Assembly (NCBI GenBank): GCA_902773045.1
Contig: CACYDE010000337.1
Coordinates: forward strand, 1 to 16,475
Source: an uncultured Ruminococcus sp.
GTDB taxonomy: Bacteria > Bacillota > Clostridia > Oscillospirales > Acutalibacteraceae
DNA: 16,475 nucleotides
Direction: 5' to 3'
Shown here: one piece after another, positions 6,424-11,847 of the stretch
Position numbering within the stretch: position 1 is the stretch's first letter
Layout of the letters: each line of letters begins with the position of its first letter
Translations under genes and position numbers: made by a program
The notes under the pieces: generated by a model
Told to the model about the DNA's origin: nothing
Databases searched by the model: none
The model's input: only the letters and a program-made list of their open reading frames with translations

Positions 6424-7236
6424 GTGTCGATACAACCTATAGGTGTTTTTGATTCGGGATTGGGAGGCTTGACGGCTGTTAAACAGCTCAGAGCTATCAT
6501 GCCTCATGAAAATATAGTTTATTTCGGGGATACGGGAAGAGTTCCTTACGGCAACCGAAGTGTTGCGACTATTCGGAAATATGCTGCGCAGGACGCAAAT
6601 TTTCTTCTCAGTTATAACGTTAAAATGGTTATCGCTGCCTGCGGTACGGTCAGTTCCACCGCAAGCGATCTCGGCGAAAAACTTCCCGTTCCGTACACAA
6701 ACGTTATCGCTCCGTCGGCGAGAGCTGCCGTTGAAGCGACGAAGAACGGAAAAATCGGCGTCATCGGAACGAGAGCCACGATCAACAGCTCGGCTTACAA
6801 AAAGGAAATTGAAAGAATAAACGGCGAGATACGGGTCTATCAAAAGGAATGTCCGCTTTTTGTTCCTATTGTTGAGGAGGGGTTCACCGCGCCCGATGAC
6901 ATGATCGCAAAGCTCACTGTTGAAAGATATTTAAATGTTCTCAGGGAAGAAAAGGTAGATACGATCATTCTCGGCTGTACGCATTATCCGATACTCAAAA
7001 AGGTGATAGGAGATTATGTCGGAATGGACGTAAGGCTCATTGACAGCGGAAAGGAAACCGCGATCCATGCTTCAAAGCTTCTGAAAGAAAAAGGGCTGCT
7101 CAACGAAAATCCCGATGAAGGGGAATGTAAATTTTTCGTAAGTGACAGAACGGAGGATTTTTCAAATCTTGCGTCGAGATTTCTTGAGTCCAATATCGGA
7201 GATAATGTCAGCCACGTTGATATCCAGCATTTTTGA
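6424..7236 (+). CDS. murI: Glutamate racemase
   Basis: It interconverts L- and D-glutamate in the cytoplasm and supplies D-Glu for the peptidoglycan stem peptide. It has 270 residues, typical for the family. The N-terminal GVFDSGLGGLTAV holds the Asp10-Ser11 pair. Cys73 (AACGT) and Cys185 (GCTHYP, with His187) are the two catalytic cysteines of the two-base mechanism. The first motif reads CGT where CNT is usual, so the substrate-contacting Asn is Gly here. The start is a GTG 7 bases after AGGAGG (6411-6416); an in-frame GTG at 6400 lies inside the repeat array ahead of that site and is not credible. It leads a likely operon with the DUF1934 gene (32-base gap) and argS. Confidence 0.93.
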   Translation: MSIQPIGVFDSGLGGLTAVKQLRAIMPHENIVYFGDTGRVPYGNRSVATIRKYAAQDANFLLSYNVKMVIAACGTVSSTASDLGEKLPVPYTNVIAPSARAAVEATKNGKIGVIGTRATINSSAYKKEIERINGEIRVYQKECPLFVPIVEEGFTAPDDMIAKLTVERYLNVLREEKVDTIILGCTHYPILKKVIGDYVGMDVRLIDSGKETAIHASKLLKEKGLLNENPDEGECKFFVSDRTEDFSNLASRFLESNIGDNVSHVDIQHF

Positions 7237-7268
7237 CGTTTATTTTCATTTAATAAGGATGTGAAAGC

Positions 7269-7727
7269 TTGGAAGAAAAATATTTGGTGTCCGTTATAGG
7301 AACACAATACGTTGATGAAAATGAAGAAACGATCGAACTCACTACTTCGGCGAGCTACTATGAGCTTCACGGAAACAAATACATCAGATACAGAGAATAC
7401 GATGACGAAGATGATGATATTGTTATTACCAATATTATAAAAATAGAAAGCGATGAAAAAGTGACGGTCACCAAGAACGTTGACGGAAGGATAAGTACCC
7501 TTATCCTTGAATGCGGCGTTCGTCATCAGACGATGCTTTCCTCGATGTTCGGAAGTCTGACGATCGGCGTTTTCACCGATAATATTGAAGCTGATATTGA
7601 TGAAAGCGGAGGAACGGTCGAAGCGGATTACAGCATAGACTTTAATGCTGATGTTGAAAGCGAAAATCATATAAAAATAGTTTTGAAGAAAAAAGGAGAG
7701 AAAGAAAATGTCGAAGATAGCAATTAA
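7269..7727 (+). CDS. DUF1934 family beta-barrel protein (YwiB-like)
   Basis: This 152-residue cytoplasmic protein resembles the DUF1934 family, which has a calycin-like beta-barrel fold and no firmly assigned function. The sequence alternates short strands: an N-terminal VSVIGTQYVDENEETIELTT, an acidic loop (YDDEDDDI), then VTVTKNVDGRISTLILECG, a GSLTIGVFTDNIEADIDESG strand pair and a C-terminal strand HIKIVLKKKGEKE. The TTG start is 9 bases after AAGGA (7255-7259). It overlaps argS by 20 bases. In Bacillus subtilis the homologue ywiB is also next to argS, so the pairing seems conserved; this supports the family call and hints at a link to arginyl-tRNA synthesis that remains unproven. Confidence 0.8.
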   Translation: MEEKYLVSVIGTQYVDENEETIELTTSASYYELHGNKYIRYREYDDEDDDIVITNIIKIESDEKVTVTKNVDGRISTLILECGVRHQTMLSSMFGSLTIGVFTDNIEADIDESGGTVEADYSIDFNADVESENHIKIVLKKKGEKENVEDSN

Positions 7728-9450
7728 CGCTGTTAAAGATCTGAAAGCCGCGATAATTTCGGCTGTGAATAAGGCTGTTGAAAACGGCGAACTGACAGCG
7801 GCTGAGATCCCTGATTTTGTCGTGGAGATCCCGGCAGACAAGAAAAACGGAGATTTTGCGACTAACGCAGCCATGGCGGGAGCAAGAGCTTTCAGAACCG
7901 CGCCGAGAAAAATCGCCGAAGCGATCGTGAACAATATTGATCTTTCGGCAACCTATATGAGGAGTTGTGAGATCGCGGGACCGGGATTTATCAATTTCTT
8001 TTTATCGCCTAAATATTACTCCGATATTCTCAAAGAGATATCTTCCAAGGGAGAGGACTACGGAAGAAGCGATTACGGAAAGAACGAAAAAGTGATGGTT
8101 GAATTCGTTTCGGCGAACCCCACAGGTCCGATGCACATGGGCAACGCAAGGGGCGGCGCTTTGGGTGACTGTCTTGCGGCGGTTCTTGACAAAGCCGGCT
8201 ATGATGTTTGGAGAGAATTCTATGTTAACGACGCAGGAAATCAGATCGAAAAATTTGCGAACTCCCTGAACGCAAGATTTATTCAGGAGGTCAGGGGTTA
8301 TGATTCCGTTGAGTTCCCCGAAGACGGCTATCAGGGCGGCGATATTATCGACGCAGTGAAGTTGTATATAAATGAAAACGGAACAGCCCTGATCGACTCC
8401 GACGAAGACGAGCGAAAGAAGGCACTCGTTGACTTTGCGCTTCCGAGAAATATCGCGAAAATGCAGTCGGACATGAAAAAATACAGAATCGAATATGACA
8501 AGTGGTTCTTTGAAAGCGAGCTTCACAGCAGCGGCGCAGTCAAAGAGGTTGTGGACATATTAAAAGAAAAAGGGTTAACTTATGAAAAAGAGGGCGCAGT
8601 CTGGTACAAGAATAAGGAAGTCGTGACGGAGCTTTTAAAGAAACAGGGAAAGACCGATGAAGAGATCGAGAAGCTGGAGCTTAAAGACGATGTTATTATC
8701 CGCGCCAACGGAAACCCGACCTATTTCACTGCGGACATAGCCTATCACAAAAACAAGTTTGACCGAGGTTTCAAAACTCTCATCAACGTTTGGGGAGCAG
8801 ACCACCACGGTCATGTTGCGAGACTGAAAGGTTCGATGAATGCGATCGGATATGACGGTGAAAACGTTCACATTGTTCTTATGCAGCTTGTGAAGCTTAT
8901 GAGGAACGGTGAACTTGTGAGAATGAGCAAGCGAACGGGAAAGGCTATCCAGCTTGGAGATCTTCTTGACGAAGTTCCGGTTGACTCCGCAAGATTCCTT
9001 TTCAACACCCGTGAAGCGAACACTCAGATGGACTTTGATCTGGGGCTTGCTGTGACTCAGGACAATCAGAACCCCGTCTACTACGTTCAGTACGCTCACG
9101 CGCGGATCTGCAGTATTCTTAAAAACCTTGCGTCGGAGGGGATCTCCGCGAGGGAGTGCAGCGATGAAGAGCTGCAGCTTCTCACCGCGCCCGAAGAGAT
9201 CGAACTGATCGGTCATCTTGCAGCTTACACCGAGGAGATCATTCTCTCGGCGAAGAGCTATGACCCAACGAAGATCACGCGCTATGTGACGCAGCTCGCG
9301 ACGTTATTCCACAAATTCTACAACGCATGCCGCGTTAAGGTTGAGGACGAATCGCTGATGCAGGCGCGTCTGGCTTTGTGTCTTGCGGTGAGATCGGTGA
9401 TCCGGAATGTTCTGGAGATGTTCAAGATCACAGTTCCGGAAGCCATGTAA
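7708..9450 (+). CDS. argS: Arginyl-tRNA synthetase
   Basis: This class I synthetase charges tRNA(Arg). The 580 residues match the family. The N-terminal Arg-tRNA-synthetase additional domain (about 1-100) holds PADKKNGDFATNAAM. The catalytic core has VEFVSANPTGPMHMGN with HMGN at 143-146 as the HIGH motif, and MSKR at 406-409 as the KMSKS loop. WGADHHGHVARL is a typical ArgRS block. The C-terminal DALR anticodon-binding domain starts near YVQYAHARICSIL and ends VLEMFKITVPEAM. The ATG is 7 bases after AAGGAGAG (7693-7700), which lies inside the end of the DUF1934 gene, suggesting coupled translation. A hairpin follows at 9465. No T-box leader is seen before this operon. Confidence 0.97.
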   Translation: MSKIAINAVKDLKAAIISAVNKAVENGELTAAEIPDFVVEIPADKKNGDFATNAAMAGARAFRTAPRKIAEAIVNNIDLSATYMRSCEIAGPGFINFFLSPKYYSDILKEISSKGEDYGRSDYGKNEKVMVEFVSANPTGPMHMGNARGGALGDCLAAVLDKAGYDVWREFYVNDAGNQIEKFANSLNARFIQEVRGYDSVEFPEDGYQGGDIIDAVKLYINENGTALIDSDEDERKKALVDFALPRNIAKMQSDMKKYRIEYDKWFFESELHSSGAVKEVVDILKEKGLTYEKEGAVWYKNKEVVTELLKKQGKTDEEIEKLELKDDVIIRANGNPTYFTADIAYHKNKFDRGFKTLINVWGADHHGHVARLKGSMNAIGYDGENVHIVLMQLVKLMRNGELVRMSKRTGKAIQLGDLLDEVPVDSARFLFNTREANTQMDFDLGLAVTQDNQNPVYYVQYAHARICSILKNLASEGISARECSDEELQLLTAPEEIELIGHLAAYTEEIILSAKSYDPTKITRYVTQLATLFHKFYNACRVKVEDESLMQARLALCLAVRSVIRNVLEMFKITVPEAM

Positions 9451-9464
9451 TTTTGTGACAAAAA

Positions 9465-9505
9465 AATCCCCCGATCGGTTCGTTCAAAGATCCGTTCGGG
9501 GGATT
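9465..9505. terminator. Shared terminator between argS and the XRE gene
   Basis: The arms AATCCCCCGATCGG (9465-9478) and CCGTTCGGGGGATT (9492-9505) pair over 14 bp with one T/T mismatch and a 13-base loop. On the minus strand the stem is followed by a run of T (A-run at 9461-9466), a strong signal for the XRE gene, whose stop codon lies in the stem edge. In the plus direction the T-tract is weaker, so it may end argS less efficiently. Confidence 0.85.
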
Positions 9506-9746
9506 AAATTATTTCCTGATCCAGATTTCGGAAGTAAGGGGTATCAAAAAACTCTGTAATGGTTATTTCCAAACCGTCACAGAGTTTTTTTATCGTTATT
9601 ACGCCAATATTTTTAGCTTTTCCGTTTACAATATCGTTTACCGTTGAGGGTGTAACTCCCGAGATCGTACACATCTTATTCACTGTTATATGTTTTTTTT
9701 CGCAAAGTTCCAATATTCTTACCGCAACGCCGGTTGAAATATTCAT
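9504..9746 (-). CDS. Small XRE/Cro-type helix-turn-helix regulator
   Basis: This 80-residue protein is essentially one lambda-repressor-like DNA-binding domain. Residues 6-66 read as five helices: VAVRILELCEKKHITVNKMC, then TISGVTPSTVNDIVNGKAKN as the helix-turn-helix, then VITIKKLCDGLEITITEFF. The form is typical of stand-alone XRE proteins in Clostridia with no sensory domain. AGGAG lies 7 bases before the ATG, with TATAAT at 9768-9773 further up. It is divergent from the large dockerin-protein gene and shares a 243-bp intergenic region holding palindromes, so it may regulate itself or that neighbour; this is positional inference only. Confidence 0.88.
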   Translation of the reverse strand: MNISTGVAVRILELCEKKHITVNKMCTISGVTPSTVNDIVNGKAKNIGVITIKKLCDGLEITITEFFDTPYFRNLDQEII

Positions 9747-9767
9747 AAAAAAACTCCTTTTGTATTC

Positions 9768-9798
9768 ATTATATGCAATACAGATAAAATAATACCAA
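9768..9798 (-). promoter_or_regulatory. Probable promoter of the XRE gene
   Basis: On the minus strand a perfect TATAAT (9768-9773) lies about 20 bases before the start codon's upstream region. The best -35 match is TTGGTA (9793-9798), at a longish 19-base spacing, so the -10 box is the main support. Confidence 0.5.
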
Positions 9799-9828
9799 TT
9801 TTTATTTTAAAAAACATTCGGTGAACCG

Positions 9829-9857
9829 TTGACTTAATTAAATTTGTGTGATATTAT
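9829..9857 (+). promoter_or_regulatory. Strong promoter for the dockerin/LRR gene
   Basis: TTGACT (9829-9834), 17 bases, TATTAT (9852-9857) preceded by TGA gives a near-consensus sigma-A promoter with extended -10. A small inverted repeat CGGT-GA-ACCG (9819-9828) abuts the -35 box. The leader to the ATG at 9990 would be about 125 bases. Confidence 0.72.
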
Positions 9858-9922
9858 ATTAATAACGTTTTATCGTTAAAATATTATATCTATATTGACG
9901 AATAATTTAATGACTGATTTCA

Positions 9923-9946
9923 TTTCAAAATAAGATTATTTTGAAA
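9923..9946. promoter_or_regulatory. 24-bp near-perfect palindrome, candidate operator
   Basis: Arms TTTCAAAATAA (9923-9933) and TTATTTTGAAA (9936-9946) form a perfect 11-bp inverted repeat with a 2-base centre. It lies downstream of the promoter and 43 bases before the ATG. The tiny spacer fits a dimer-binding site better than an RNA hairpin. A weaker repeat AACG-N6-CGTT is at 9864-9877. Confidence 0.55.
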
Positions 9947-9989
9947 AAAGCAATTATGGGTATGAAAAAATCAAAAGGAGATGGAGTGA

Positions 9990-11417
9990 ATGAAAAAATT
10001 TTTATCGGTACTGATGAGTCTTACAATGATAATGAGCACCGCCGCGGCAGGCTTCACGGCGAGCGCGGGGGAAATTGAAGAATCAGAACAGATTTCGGGA
10101 ATTGAAATTTCCACGCCCGAATCGGAAAGCAACGTTTCAAAAGGAACATTTAAATTTGATTCGGGAGATTGGCAGTCAAGCAAATTATGTTTTTATATTT
10201 GGGATAATACCACAGGGCTTTTTGCGACAAAAAACGGTTGGAGGTCGGATCAACCCTGGGGTTCGGTTAAACTACTCGGAGGAACTGCCGTTGAGGGTGA
10301 AGAGGGCGTTTTCGAGTCCTATGAAGTCGAATTGGTAGACTCGCATGAATGCTATGTTATTTTTCATGATCCCGAGCTTGGGCAGCAGACGATGGAATGT
10401 TGTCTGGATTCTTCTGCTTTTGGTCTTACAGCAAAAAGAACAGGGATCATTTTAGAGAATCCTGTGGACGAGAGGAAAACTATAGAAGATGTTCGGTTTT
10501 CAAACGGTCTCGGAACTCCTATACTCCTTACGTCATCGGGAAAAATTCAGGGAACTACAGTTCCTAAAGGTAATCTTCCCCAAAAAGTAGCTTCGTATGT
10601 CTACAAATGGATCAATAGAAAGAATAAAGAAGGCAATGACGTAATTACAGAATCAAACATAGCCGAATTAATAGAAATTTATGGAACAACGCCGGATGAT
10701 GTTTGGGCGGAATTCTTAGCATTTGATGACATTGATGATATCAAAGAAAAGGCGAAAGCTATTATAAAACCAACAAGAGAAGATGTAACAAAAACCACGA
10801 GTGATTGGGAATATGAAGTTCTCGATGACGGAACGGTTTCGATTACAAGATACACCGGAAGTGAAGCCCAAGTCACGATTCCGAGTGAGATAGACGGAAA
10901 AACGGTGACTGCAATCGGATATGGTGCTTTTTACCGGTACTCTTCTCTCACCAATGTGACGATTCCGGATTCTGTTATCACGATTGGAGACAGTGCTTTT
11001 GCTGATTGCAGTTCTCTTGAAAGTGTGACGATTCCCAATTCAGTGACCGCTATCGGAATTTATGCTTTTGATTCTTGCACGTCACTTGCGAGTGTGACGA
11101 TTGGAAATACTGTGACCACGATCGGAAATAGTGCTTTTATCAATTGCAGTTCACTTGTGAGTGTGACAATCCCTGATTCGGTGACCACGATCGGAAATAG
11201 TACTTTTAGCGGTTGCAGTTCACTTGAAAGTGTGACGATTCCTGATTCGGTAACGAGCATCGGAAAAGAAGCTTTTTCCAACTGCGAGTCGCTGACAAGC
11301 ATAACAATCCCCGATTCGGTAACGAATATCGGCGAACAGGCTTTTGAGTCCTGCACCTCGCTTACAAGCGTAACTATCCCCCGATTCGGTAACGAATATC
11401 GACTACAGGACTTTTAA
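9990..11417 (+). CDS. Secreted leucine-rich-repeat protein, N-terminal part (frameshifted)
   Basis: This is the 5' part of a split gene; the reading stops at 11417 only because of an extra C at 11378-11382. The first 27 or so residues are a Sec signal peptide (MKKFLSVLMSLTMIMSTAAA, cleavage likely after TASA). Residues about 40-265 form an N-terminal domain I cannot assign firmly; the aromatic stretch around FYIWDNTTGLFATKNGW is reminiscent of carbohydrate-binding modules. From residue 273 a capping segment (WEYEVLDDGTVSITRYTG) leads into BspA-type leucine-rich repeats of 23 residues (pattern IPDSVTSIGxxAFxxCTSLTSVT). Seven whole repeats are read before the shift. The ATG follows AAAGGAG (9974-9980) with 9 bases of spacing. 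Confidence 0.85.
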   Translation: MKKFLSVLMSLTMIMSTAAAGFTASAGEIEESEQISGIEISTPESESNVSKGTFKFDSGDWQSSKLCFYIWDNTTGLFATKNGWRSDQPWGSVKLLGGTAVEGEEGVFESYEVELVDSHECYVIFHDPELGQQTMECCLDSSAFGLTAKRTGIILENPVDERKTIEDVRFSNGLGTPILLTSSGKIQGTTVPKGNLPQKVASYVYKWINRKNKEGNDVITESNIAELIEIYGTTPDDVWAEFLAFDDIDDIKEKAKAIIKPTREDVTKTTSDWEYEVLDDGTVSITRYTGSEAQVTIPSEIDGKTVTAIGYGAFYRYSSLTNVTIPDSVITIGDSAFADCSSLESVTIPNSVTAIGIYAFDSCTSLASVTIGNTVTTIGNSAFINCSSLVSVTIPDSVTTIGNSTFSGCSSLESVTIPDSVTSIGKEAFSNCESLTSITIPDSVTNIGEQAFESCTSLTSVTIPRFGNEYRLQDF

Positions 11418-11847
11418 ATCCTGCACCTCGCTTACAAGCATAACAATCCCTGATTCGGTAACGAGTATCGGCAACAGTGCTTTTTCAGACTGCACCTCGC
11501 TTACAAGCGTAACTATCCCCAATTCGGTAACGAGCATCGGCAACTATGCTTTTGAAGGGTGCACCTCGCTTACAAGTATAATTATCCCTGATTCGGTAAC
11601 GAGTATCGGCTACTCGGCTTTTTACGGCTGCACATCACTGACAAGCGTAACTATCCCCGATTTGGTAACGAGCATCGGCCAAGGGGCTTTTTACGAATGC
11701 ACTTCTCTTCAAAGCGTAACGATCGGCAATTCTGTAACGGGTATCGGCAACTATGCTTTTAACGGCTGTACATCGCTTACAAGCATAACAATCCCCGATT
11801 CGGTAACGAGTATCGGCGACTATGCTTTTAACGGCTGTGACTCGCTG
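10872..11847 (+). repeat. LRR block A: 14 leucine-rich repeats (69-bp units)
   Basis: With the extra C at 11378-11382 ignored, 14 consecutive 23-residue BspA-type repeats are read, giving a 69-bp DNA periodicity. The block is opened by the YEVLDDGTVS cap and closed by LTIYCYSGSYAEQYAKNYG. Repeats 1-5 use codons such as AGTGTGACGATT, while repeats 6-14 use ACAAGC and GATTCGGTAACGAG, suggesting two sources. Confidence 0.88.
11378..11382 (+). other. Frameshift site: one extra C in a C-run
   Basis: The repeat motif ATCCCCGATTCGG appears many times in this gene with four C; here alone there are five. Removing one C gives repeat 8 as IPDSVTNIDYRTFKSCTSL, exactly the length of its neighbours, and the frame then runs open to 14649. 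The restored gene (9990-14649) would encode about 1552 residues. The cause is either a real +1 mutation, a slippage-prone tract, or a sequencing or assembly error in a homopolymer. Confidence 0.9.

Noticed and set aside
11383..11661. Programmed frameshift in the LRR gene
   Set aside because: The only feature is a five-C run; there is no slippery heptamer with a following pseudoknot or internal Shine-Dalgarno site at a suitable distance, so mutation or read error is simpler.
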